Positions 50,285 through 57,776 of a stretch of 64,000 bases of DNA are shown piece by piece (position 1 is the stretch's first letter; every line of letters starts with the position of its first letter). Where the stretch lies: contig CP054178.1 of assembly GCA_015709595.1 (NCBI GenBank), forward strand, positions 62,001 through 126,000, given 5' to 3'. Origin of the DNA: Phycisphaeraceae bacterium. Lineage in GTDB: Bacteria > Planctomycetota > Phycisphaerae > Phycisphaerales > SM1A02. Below the pieces are notes generated by a model. The model had not been told where the DNA came from and ran no database searches. It saw nothing but the letters and a program-made list of their open reading frames with translations. A program made the position numbers and the translations under genes.

Positions 50285-50367
50285 GGCCGTGTGCCAGAGT
50301 GGACAAATGGAGCGGATTGCAAATCCGTTGGCGCAAGCCTTCGTGGGTTCGAATCCCACCGCGGCCT
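50285..50367 (+). tRNA. tRNA-Cys (GCA) with a long variable arm (class II shape)
   Basis: The cloverleaf folds well. Acceptor GGCCGTG (50285-50291) pairs with CGCGGCC (50360-50366, one G-U). The D arm is CCA/TGG. The anticodon stem GCGGA/TCCGT holds loop TTGCAAA with GCA at 50319-50321. The T arm is GTGGG-TTCGAAT-CCCAC (50343-50359). The discriminator is T (50367), the CysRS identity base; CCA is not encoded. The variable region is 14 nt (50329-50342) with a GGC-GCAA-GCC hairpin. That is class II, whereas Cys tRNAs are normally class I with 4-5 nt. The body from TGCCAGAGTGGACAAATGG to the variable arm resembles a bacterial tRNA-Tyr. Confidence 0.88.
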
Positions 50368-50652
50368 GTCTCGGGCGGCATGGTTGTTTCAGCCATGCCG
50401 TTCTTTTGCGCAAGCCAGGCGCGCTGGATGGACGAAACGTGGCGGTCCGGCGGAACTTCGGAAGGTGCGACGATCTGGGCGGGCATGGGCCTTTCAGCCG
50501 ATGTTCATGCAACCACGCCGCCCGACCGACGTAGGACGGATGGAAGGAGCGGTCAGGGGTTGCCGGTTGTGGGCCGTTGAACCTTGGTTGCCGACGGATG
50601 GCCGACGAGGGAAACGGACCATCGATCGGTTCGTCGGCTCCCGGCTGGCGGC

Positions 50653-51885
50653 ATGATCCCGCATGGCTCGGTCATGATTGACTTGACACCCCATCTCAAG
50701 GGACGGCTCGGGGCATCGCTTCTGAGCTGCGTCATGGTCGCGACCGGCCTCGTCACCTGGTCGTCGAACGGAACGCCCGCAGGCCGCGCTTCCGCACCCC
50801 TTCACACACCCCCCTCCACCACAACGTCACCGCCCCCAGCGCGGAATCAGGACGATGGGCGCACGTTCCTCACCGTGGGCGACCTGGCGCCTTCACTGTC
50901 GATCGAACACTGGGTCAAGGGCGATGAAATCACGTCGTTTGGCGCCGGGCGTCTGCACGTCGTGGTCTTCTGGGCCACATGGTGCCAGTACAGCCAGGCG
51001 GCGATCTCGGTGCTGTCCGACGTGCAGGCGGCCTATGCGAACGATGGCCTGACGGTCGTGGCGGTGAGCGATGAGCGACTGCAGAAGGTGGTGGAGTTCC
51101 TCTCGCGGGGCGATTGGTTCACGAAGGCCGGCTTCACCATCGGCACCGATCCCGATCTCTCCACCCAGCGGGCCTTCATGGACGCGACCGGTCTGGGGGA
51201 CATTCCCGCGGCGTTTCTGATCGGGCGGGATGGCGTCATCGAGTGGATCGGACACCCCTTCTACCTGAAGGTGGTCCTTCCCAAGGTGCTGGACGGCTCG
51301 TGGGATCGCGCCGTCGCCCGCGCCAAGTTTGAGGAGCGCATGGCCATCCCGCGGGCGCGCTACCCGTGGCAGCAGAAGATGAAGGAGCCCTTCGCCAAGC
51401 GCGACTGGGAGACGCTGCTGAAACTCTTTGACGAAGCCATCGCTGCCGACCCCAGGCCCAGCGACCTGAAGATGCAGAAATTTCTGCTGCTGATCGGGGA
51501 GATGGGGCGACCGAAACAGGGATACGAGTACGGACGCGAACTGATCCGAGACTTCTGGAACGATGCGCGGCTGCTGAACAACCTGGCATGGTTCGTGGTG
51601 GATGGAGAGGGCGTGACGGAGCGCGATCACACCTTTGCCCGCAAGGCGGCGGAGCGGGCGGCGGAGCTCGTGGAGCACAATGATCCCGCCGTGCTCGACA
51701 CCCTGGCGCGGGTGTGCTTCGAGCAGGGCGATCTGGCGCTGGCGGTCAAGTGGTCGCGCCGGGCGGTGGAGCACTCCAAGCCCAACGACCCGTTCGCCGA
51801 GGGCATCCGGGCCGCACGGGATCGCTACGAGGCCGCCGCACGCGAGAAGGGCATTCGACCGCCCAAGGAGTCTCCCGCTCCCTGA
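50653..51885 (+). CDS. Thioredoxin-like (TlpA/ResA-type) protein with helical C-terminal extension
   Basis: The 410-residue protein has a signal/anchor helix (SLLSCVMVATGLVTW) and a Pro/Thr linker. A thioredoxin-fold domain follows (about residues 75-210) with VVVFWATWCQYSQAAISVL, AVSDERLQKVVEFL and the cis-Pro strand DIPAAFLIGRDGVIEWIG. Only the first active-site Cys is present (WCQYS instead of WCxxC), so disulfide exchange by the usual mechanism is unlikely; a peroxiredoxin-like or structural role is possible. The last 200 residues are helical and TPR-like (NNLAWFVVDGEG...ARKAAERAAELVEHNDPAVLDTLARVCFEQGDLALAVKWSRRAVE). ATG 50653; 50674 is an alternative. Confidence 0.78.
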   Translation: MIPHGSVMIDLTPHLKGRLGASLLSCVMVATGLVTWSSNGTPAGRASAPLHTPPSTTTSPPPARNQDDGRTFLTVGDLAPSLSIEHWVKGDEITSFGAGRLHVVVFWATWCQYSQAAISVLSDVQAAYANDGLTVVAVSDERLQKVVEFLSRGDWFTKAGFTIGTDPDLSTQRAFMDATGLGDIPAAFLIGRDGVIEWIGHPFYLKVVLPKVLDGSWDRAVARAKFEERMAIPRARYPWQQKMKEPFAKRDWETLLKLFDEAIAADPRPSDLKMQKFLLLIGEMGRPKQGYEYGRELIRDFWNDARLLNNLAWFVVDGEGVTERDHTFARKAAERAAELVEHNDPAVLDTLARVCFEQGDLALAVKWSRRAVEHSKPNDPFAEGIRAARDRYEAAAREKGIRPPKESPAP

Positions 51886-52481
51886 GGCCTTGCTGGTAAC
51901 CGTTGGCTCCCCCGGCGGCGAGTCGTCGATGTTGGGGTACGTGCCGCATTCACGAATCCGGCGGAATACTCGCCCCCGTGCGTCCATATCTGTCGCCATG
52001 ACTGCAAGGTGTCAGCCCGATCACGACATTCCTTCTGATGTTCCTCCGCACAAGCTCTCCGTGCTGAAGATCTTGTCGCCACGGCCTTTGCGATTCGGCG
52101 GCTGACGTAGTCCCTGGAAGGACGCATGCACGCCGTCACGCAGGGGCTACGTCCGAAGCAACCGGCCAGCCGCTTGCCGCGAATGGAAGATCGCCCAATC
52201 CGTCGATTCACACGCCGCTTGACAAGTCCATCCTGCCATTTCCGAACAAGACGGCATGTGCCTGTACGAGCGAATGAAACCGTCGGTCGCCGGGTGAGTA
52301 GAACTCCCGTGAATTCCACGCGGCGGTGCGCCGCCTGAACAAGCCCCACTCTGCACGAGCGTCGGACCGCTCAGATTCCGACGCTCCAACCCCAGGAGAG
52401 CCGCGGTTCTGACCGCGGCTCTCTCTGTTCGTGGGGTCCGCGGTGGCACCGTGAGGATTCGCTGAACCACTCGGACATGAG
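51886..52481. other. 0.6-kb stretch with no gene but two adjacent strong hairpins
   Basis: No credible coding frame. Near the right end GAGCGTCGGA/TCCGACGCTC (52357-52366 and 52377-52386) forms a 10-bp stem. Ten bases later GAGAGCCGCGGT/ACCGCGGCTCTC (52396-52407 and 52412-52423) forms a 12-bp stem with a TCTG loop. TCTGTTC follows on the plus strand. TTGACA occurs at 52219-52224. A small structured RNA or a terminator for the 50653 gene or for gmk is possible. Confidence 0.45.
52396..52430. terminator. Strong hairpin between the convergent thioredoxin-like and gmk genes
   Basis: Perfect 12-bp stem with a 4-nt loop, followed on the plus strand by TCTGTTC, a weak T-tract. It sits between two convergent genes, consistent with a bidirectional terminator. 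Confidence 0.55.
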
Positions 52482-53072
52482 TCACCCGCGCCGCGCCGTT
52501 TCGATCACCGCGCATGCTTCGTCGATGGCGCGATCGAGATCGTCGTTGACGATGAAATGGTCATAGGCGCCGCTGGAGCGGGCGGTCTCGATCTCGCGCC
52601 GCGCCTCGGCGAAGCGGCGCTGAATGGCGGGTTCATCATCGCGACCTCTGGCGCGCAGGCGACGAAGCAGGTCATCCTCCGAAGGCGGCTCAATGAAGAT
52701 GAGCAGCGCGCCGGGCATGGCCCGTCGCACCTGAAGACCTCCCTGCACGTCGATCTCGAGAATGACCAGCCGCCCTTCCGTCAGCGCCCGCTCCACCGGC
52801 GCGCGGGGCGTGCCGTACCAGTTGCGACCGAAGACCTGCGCGTATTCGAGCATTTCGCCGGCATCCACCCGGCGCTGGAACTCCGGCTCGGAGAGGAAGT
52901 AGTAATCGCGTCCCTCCACATCAGCCGCCGTGCGCGGCCGGGTGGTCGCCGACACGCTGAAGACGGCGTCCAGCCGCTGCTCCACGGCGCGGGCGATGGT
53001 GGTCTTCCCGGCGCCGGAGGGTCCGGAGATGACCACCAGCAGACCGCGATGTGTCGTACCCGGCTGGGACAT
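52482..53072 (-). CDS. gmk: Guanylate kinase
   Basis: The 196-residue enzyme phosphorylates GMP to GDP. P-loop ISGPSGAGKTT is near residue 15. SVSATTRPRTAADVEGRDYYFLSE covers the GMP-binding region with its Arg and Tyr. GEMLEYAQVFGRNWYGTP, VILEIDVQGGLQVRRAMPGALLIFI and the closing DHFIVNDDLDRAIDEACAVI are all typical. Length is normal. A TACACT box (53088-53083 on the minus strand) lies 10 bases before the ATG at 53072, suggesting a very short leader. The PfkB gene follows upstream on the same strand, 60 bp apart. Confidence 0.96.
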   Translation of the reverse strand: MSQPGTTHRGLLVVISGPSGAGKTTIARAVEQRLDAVFSVSATTRPRTAADVEGRDYYFLSEPEFQRRVDAGEMLEYAQVFGRNWYGTPRAPVERALTEGRLVILEIDVQGGLQVRRAMPGALLIFIEPPSEDDLLRRLRARGRDDEPAIQRRFAEARREIETARSSGAYDHFIVNDDLDRAIDEACAVIETARRG

Positions 53073-53132
53073 GGATCGAGAGTGTATCGGTTCGTCGTCA
53101 ACGGGCCAGCGATGCCAAGTCGGCCGCCGCGT

Positions 53133-54047
53133 TCACCCGACCCGAGCCGCCCTTCTGAACACGGCCATGCGGCGGTCGATCTCCTCGCGCGTGAGCGTCC
53201 GCAGGCGCGAGAGGCCGAACGACTCGATGGTGAAACTCGCCGTCACCGTGCCCCAGGCCAGGGCGGTCTGCACGGCCTCAAGATCGGTGCGTCCGGCGGC
53301 GGCCAGATACCCCATCATGCCGCCCGCGAAACTGTCGCCCGCGCCGGTGGGATCAACGACGTGCTCCAGCTCGGCCGGGTAGGCGGGCAGCACGGCCACG
53401 CCCTCCCGATGCACCAGGATCGCCCCGTGCTCCCCCTTCTTCACGGTGACAAACTTCGGGCCCATGTCGAGGATCGCTCGCGCGGCGGTGACCGGGTTGC
53501 GCGTGCCCGCCAGTTGCTCGGCCTCCTCGTAGTTCAGCGCCAGACCGTCCACCTGCTTCAACAGGGCGCGGAGCTCGTCGTTGGCGATGTTGATCCACAG
53601 ATCCATGGTGTCCGCCACGGCCAACGTGCGATGCGGGAAGTGGCTGAGCAGCTCCATCTGCACCGCCGGGTGGGTATTGGCGAGGAACACAAACCGGCTG
53701 TCGTGGAACGCCTCGGGCACACGGGGCGGCTGCTCCTCCACCACGCCCAGGTGGGTGTAGAGCGTCTCGCGCCGATTGAGGTCGTCGAAGTATCGCCCGC
53801 CCCACGCGAACGTCTTGGAACGAGGACGGACTTCCAGCCCCGAGAGATCCACGTTGCGGAAGGATGAGAGAATGCGGCGATGCTCCTCGGGCCAGTCGCC
53901 TCCCACCGCCGCCACCACGCGCACCGGTGCAAAAAACGACGCCGCGGCGGCGAAGTAGGCGCACGACCCGCCGGGCACGCCTTCCGCACTGCCGGTGGGC
54001 GTGTGAACAGAGTCAATGCCGATGGTTCCGGTGACGATGAGGGACAT
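53133..54047 (-). CDS. PfkB-family sugar kinase
   Basis: The 304-residue protein belongs to the ribokinase/PfkB family. N-terminal text VTGTIGIDSVHTPTGSAEGVPGGSCAYFAAAAS has the first family signature, and DPTGAGDSFAGGMMGYLAAAG (about residue 240) has the catalytic Asp and anion hole. DGLALNYEEAEQLAGT and FVTVKKGEHGAIL are also typical. It phosphorylates a sugar or nucleoside; the substrate is unproven. AAYFAA-type adenosine-kinase features do not decide it. ATG 54047 is preceded by a TATGCT box at 54089-54084. It lies upstream of gmk on the same strand. Confidence 0.9.
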   Translation of the reverse strand: MSLIVTGTIGIDSVHTPTGSAEGVPGGSCAYFAAAASFFAPVRVVAAVGGDWPEEHRRILSSFRNVDLSGLEVRPRSKTFAWGGRYFDDLNRRETLYTHLGVVEEQPPRVPEAFHDSRFVFLANTHPAVQMELLSHFPHRTLAVADTMDLWINIANDELRALLKQVDGLALNYEEAEQLAGTRNPVTAARAILDMGPKFVTVKKGEHGAILVHREGVAVLPAYPAELEHVVDPTGAGDSFAGGMMGYLAAAGRTDLEAVQTALAWGTVTASFTIESFGLSRLRTLTREEIDRRMAVFRRAARVG

Positions 54048-54295
54048 GATGCTTCCTGCGCGGACAGATGGTGGGTTCGTAGCATAGCGAACACCTCACG
54101 TCCGGACAGCCGCCGGCATGTCGTCGGACATCGATCGTCGGAACCAGACAGGGCGGGTCTCATCACGTGATCCGCCAGCAGCTCCCCGGCGTTATGCATA
54201 CGCCTTCTGCCACCGACAAGGCGACGCAGCGGTACAAATGGCACGCTCGACGCGGCTGTTCACACGTCCCGGCGTCGCGTCATCGAGGAGTCACC

Positions 54296-55075
54296 ATGCA
54301 TCCGATCGCGATCATCATCCCCTTTGTCATGCTCGCTCAGGATCCCGCGGCGCCCAAGCAGGAGGAGTCGCCCGCCCTCGCCATCCTGAAGGCGGCGGAC
54401 GAGGCCACGGCCAAGGTCATTTCCGTCCGCTACCAGGGCCACTTCGAGGGCACCGGCGCGCAGGCGGGCCGGCAACCCGTGGCGCATGGCACGGTCACCA
54501 AGGGCTGGGCCAGCGAGTCGGACGAGACCATGCGCATCATCGGCAGCGGGTGGTTCTTCGTCCCATCGGGCGCACAGGGCGCCAGAACCACGCCGTACAA
54601 GGCCATGTTCGACGGGCGAATCATCCGCCGCCTCGACCCGGAGAAGAAAGTGGTGTACGAGGGCTCCGACGCCTCGGTGCTGGGGCCGGTCTTCCGGCTC
54701 GACATGTTCGAGTACGGGCACGACACGCCATTCCGTGACGAGCTGAGCGGCACGGTGCAGATTCACGAGGGACGCACACTGGTCGGCGGCATCGTCTGCG
54801 ACGTGGTGTATGTGGAATACGGCATCGAAGGCGCCATGCCCGCCCGCTGGTACTTCGGCGCGGAGGACCACCTGCCTCGCAAGGTCGAACGGCTGGCGCC
54901 CGTTGACGGCCGCGCCGGGGCCCTGGTGCTCACGCTCACCAATCTGGAAGTCAACTTCGAAGTGACGGAGAAGGATTTCGAGCTGACCGTCCCGGAGGGC
55001 TACACCAAGGCCTCCAGTCGTTCCGGTGGTCCGACCCCCACGGCCGAGCCGCGCCCGATCGGACGCCAGTCCTGA
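54296..55075 (+). CDS. Secreted LolA/DUF2092-like outer-membrane protein
   Basis: The 259-residue protein has a short signal-like start (MHPIAIIIPFVMLAQ). A helix (SPALAILKAADEATAKVISVRYQGHFEG) leads into an antiparallel beta half-barrel: YKAMFDGRIIRRLDPEKKVVYEG, VGGIVCDVVYVEYGIEGAMPARWYFGAEDHLPRKVERL, and VLTLTNLEVNFEVTEKDFELTVPEGYT. This is the layout of LolA/LolB-like folds (DUF2092), often lipid-binding in the periplasm. Precise role unknown. GAGGAG lies 6 bases before ATG 54296. It is followed by a mini-palindrome at 55091-55109. Confidence 0.75.
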   Translation: MHPIAIIIPFVMLAQDPAAPKQEESPALAILKAADEATAKVISVRYQGHFEGTGAQAGRQPVAHGTVTKGWASESDETMRIIGSGWFFVPSGAQGARTTPYKAMFDGRIIRRLDPEKKVVYEGSDASVLGPVFRLDMFEYGHDTPFRDELSGTVQIHEGRTLVGGIVCDVVYVEYGIEGAMPARWYFGAEDHLPRKVERLAPVDGRAGALVLTLTNLEVNFEVTEKDFELTVPEGYTKASSRSGGPTPTAEPRPIGRQS

Positions 55076-55090
55076 AAGGCGCGGCGGCGG

Positions 55091-55109
55091 CACGGGCGTC
55101 CCGCCCGTG
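55091..55109. repeat. Mini-palindrome CACGGGCG-N3-CGCCCGTG
   Basis: Second copy of the element found in mnmA (19417-19434). Perfect 8-bp arms around TCC, between the LolA-like gene and the asparaginase gene. Confidence 0.88.
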
Positions 55110-55172
55110 ATCGAAGCCGGTGGCGTGAACGTCCAACGGCGCGGCGTCACCGCATGCGTCTGACTCGTCGTG

Positions 55173-56165
55173 TCAATCCCGTCGAAGCACGATCGGCGGA
55201 TCTACGATGGCGTCCGTCGCGTCATCGCGGATCGCGACCTTGAACCCCGGCCGGAGCGCGCCCGCGCTCCATTCGCCGCGCGGCGTCAGCGTGACGAAGG
55301 CGACCTGATGCTCGGGACGGAGCGCCTGCGTGCGCTCGATGCGGCCCAGCGCCTCACGGATGGCTTGGGCGGGCGATGCCCCGCGTCGGAGCAACTCGAC
55401 GATCAGAAAAGACCCGCAGACGCCCATGATGAGTTCGCCGGTGCCGGTGGCGGTCGACGCGCCGACCTCGGGATCGACGTACAGCCCGTGCCCGATGATG
55501 GGCGAGTCGCCCACTCGCCCCGGCAGCTTGTACGGCATGCCGCTGGTGGAGCACGCGCCGGCGATGACGCCGCTGCGGTCAATGGCCAGCGTGCCGATGG
55601 TGTCGTGGCCCGCCATTTCACTGGACGCGACGAACAATCGCCCGGATTGGTCCGCGTCCACAGGCCGCAATCCCCGGCCCGAATCGCGCGACTGGTCCAC
55701 GGCGCCGCGGCCTGAAGTGCGCCAGGTCTCCCATGCGCTCCGCGCCGCGTTGCTGAGCAGCGAGGTCGGCTCGAACCCCTGCTCGAGCGCGAACCGCTCC
55801 GCCCCATCGCCCGAGAGCATGCGATGAGGCGTTCGCTCCATTACGCACCGGGCCAGCGACGCCACGTGCAGGAATCGGCGAACGTAGGTGACGCTGCCAT
55901 GACGCGACGGCGAGAGCATGATGGACGCGTCCAGCGACACTTCGCCGGAGGCGTCAGGCAGCCCCCCGAAGCCGACGGAATCGACCTCCGGGTCCGACTC
56001 GACCACGCGGCAGGCCTGTTCAACCGCGTCGAGCGACGAGCCGCCGGAGGCAAGAATCGGCCACGCCATCGCGTGCCCGCGCTGTCCGAACGACCAGGTG
56101 GAGAGGATGATGGGGGGTGTCACGGGTGACGATTCTCCGGCGCCGCGCTGACGAACCAGGCCCAT
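55173..56165 (-). CDS. Isoaspartyl peptidase/L-asparaginase family protein (Ntn hydrolase)
   Basis: The 330-residue protein is an N-terminal-nucleophile hydrolase of the plant-type asparaginase / N4-glycosylasparaginase family. The family text is clear: GSSLDAVEQACRVVESDPEVDSVGFGGLPDASGEVSLDASIM, then the nucleophile Thr in HDTIGTLAIDRSGVIAGACSTSGMPYKLPGRVGDSPIIGHGLYVD. GTGELIMGVCGSF and AFVTLTPRGEWSAG follow. Autocleavage before the Thr would give alpha and beta chains. Substrate (isoaspartyl peptides, asparagine or GlcNAc-Asn) is not decided by sequence alone. The ORF extends upstream to 56378, but ATG 56165 begins the conserved region. Confidence 0.9.
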   Translation of the reverse strand: MGLVRQRGAGESSPVTPPIILSTWSFGQRGHAMAWPILASGGSSLDAVEQACRVVESDPEVDSVGFGGLPDASGEVSLDASIMLSPSRHGSVTYVRRFLHVASLARCVMERTPHRMLSGDGAERFALEQGFEPTSLLSNAARSAWETWRTSGRGAVDQSRDSGRGLRPVDADQSGRLFVASSEMAGHDTIGTLAIDRSGVIAGACSTSGMPYKLPGRVGDSPIIGHGLYVDPEVGASTATGTGELIMGVCGSFLIVELLRRGASPAQAIREALGRIERTQALRPEHQVAFVTLTPRGEWSAGALRPGFKVAIRDDATDAIVDPPIVLRRD

Positions 56166-56182
56166 CGTAGCGTGCGAAATCG

Positions 56183-57562
56183 TCACCGCGCCAGCCACCC
56201 CACGCGGTCGATCTGGCTCGTCCACGTCGGCGCGATGGCGAAGGCCAGGGCGTTGCACTGGATCAGCGCGCGAATCCGGCCCGTCTCGACGTTCACGAAT
56301 CGTGACGGGTCGCCCGGCGGCGTGATCTCCAGCAGTCGATCCGTCGTTGTCATGGGTCGGGAGTCCACGATCACCCATGTCTCACCAACGTGATCGAACA
56401 ACAGCACGCGCTGCATGATGTTGTTGACGCTGGCGCGGCTCTCGATGAGGAACCGCAGATCGCACACATGCTCGATCGGGCAGACCGTCTCCACCATCAC
56501 CTGGACGGGCGGCACCGCGCTGGTGCGGAAGACATCCGGACGGGTGACGAGACGATTGTCGTCATCCTCGTGAAGCGAACCAAGATCGCCCGACACCGGC
56601 AGGCCCCGCACGCGTGTGAAGGAATCCGCCAGCGACGGCTCATACGGCGCGGATGAGCCAGGCCCTCGGAGCAGCAGCGAGCCGCTGTAGAGCATGTGGA
56701 CCGACTCGAGCTGGTTGGTGATCAGCAGGTGGGCGGTGGCTCCAGGTGGGAGAATCGTGGGCACATCCACCGGAAAGGCGTCCAGCCCCACCCCCTCGAA
56801 CGGACCCTCGAAAAGCTCATCCAGTTCCCACTCGCTCTCACCCTCCAGCACAAGTCCGTTTCCTGTAATCGTCACCTGCGCCGTCACGGGCAGTTCGAGC
56901 AGGAACGGCTCCAGTTCGACGGGCTCCTCGTTGAACTCGGCCTCCATGAGCACTTCGACCGTGACGACGACGGCGATCTGATACACGCCGCCGCCCAGAT
57001 CGATCAGCGTGCCGACGGCGGGGCCGCCGACCTGGATCGCCTCCAGGCGCGTGACGACCATCTGACCAAGCGGAAACTCGAAGGGGATGCCGCCGATGAA
57101 CAGCGAGTTGGGCTGGAAGGTGCGGAAGGTCTGAAACAGCACTTCCAGGACGAGGTCAAAAGTCGGCGTCGAGCCGCTGAGCAGGTCCAGCGTCAGCCCC
57201 GAGATGCTGGCAGTATCGGTCTCGTGGTCGAGACAGAGCCGGAAGACGCCGTCCGGAGCGCCATCAATCGCGCCTTCGCTGATGCCCGTGCTGTCGAAGT
57301 TGATCGGCATGTTGCCGCTGCCCCCGAACGTGCCGGGCCGGGTCATGGTTCCGGTGGGGTTCTCCACCGGGTCGTAGTTGCCGATGAGGAAGCCCGGCAG
57401 GTCGGCCTCGACCCGCAGCGTGCTCTGCAGCTGGCTCTCCTTGCCGGTGATCACGACGTTGAAGACATCGCCCGCGATCGCGGGTGTGGACACCATGATG
57501 CAGGCCGCCATGAGCCAGGCCATTGAGAACCCCGGGTGTCTGACTGTCTGGAACCGGACCAT
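56183..57562 (-). CDS. Large secreted protein with shared C-terminal beta module, function unknown
   Basis: The 459-residue protein has a signal peptide (MVRFQTVRHPGFSMAWLMAACIMVSTPAIAG). A beta-rich region with acidic stretches (FEGPFEGVGLDAFPVDVP) follows. The C-terminal domain of about 140 residues begins VRGLPVSGDLGSLHEDDDNRLVTRPDVFRTSAVPPVQ. The same domain closes the next gene at 57777-58913. I recall this C-terminal module in several planctomycete secreted proteins, where its function is unknown. Start at 57562 was chosen because the signal peptide begins there; 57616 is longer. Confidence 0.78.
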   Translation of the reverse strand: MVRFQTVRHPGFSMAWLMAACIMVSTPAIAGDVFNVVITGKESQLQSTLRVEADLPGFLIGNYDPVENPTGTMTRPGTFGGSGNMPINFDSTGISEGAIDGAPDGVFRLCLDHETDTASISGLTLDLLSGSTPTFDLVLEVLFQTFRTFQPNSLFIGGIPFEFPLGQMVVTRLEAIQVGGPAVGTLIDLGGGVYQIAVVVTVEVLMEAEFNEEPVELEPFLLELPVTAQVTITGNGLVLEGESEWELDELFEGPFEGVGLDAFPVDVPTILPPGATAHLLITNQLESVHMLYSGSLLLRGPGSSAPYEPSLADSFTRVRGLPVSGDLGSLHEDDDNRLVTRPDVFRTSAVPPVQVMVETVCPIEHVCDLRFLIESRASVNNIMQRVLLFDHVGETWVIVDSRPMTTTDRLLEITPPGDPSRFVNVETGRIRALIQCNALAFAIAPTWTSQIDRVGWLAR

Positions 57563-57714
57563 GCCGCTTTCTCCTCTGATGAAGCCCTTCAGCCGGACGC
57601 CATCGTACCAGTTCATCCGGGAATCAAGGGCTCAAAACGCGCGGAATCGGCGATGACTCCTTCCGCAAGGGGACTCGCTCGGCCGCCGTCGCCATGTCAG
57701 GAACGGGGAATGAA

Positions 57715-57748
57715 ACGGGGCGGCGCGGGTGATGCCCACGCCGCCCCG
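57715..57748 (-). terminator. Probable terminator after the 57777 gene
   Basis: CGGGGCGGCG (57716-57725) and CGCCGCCCCG (57739-57748) form a perfect 10-bp stem with a 13-nt loop. The minus strand continues TTTCA. It lies 29 bp past the stop at 57777, in the gap before the 56183 gene. Confidence 0.55.
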
Positions 57749-57776
57749 GAGATGAAGGAACCACGTCCGGAAGACG

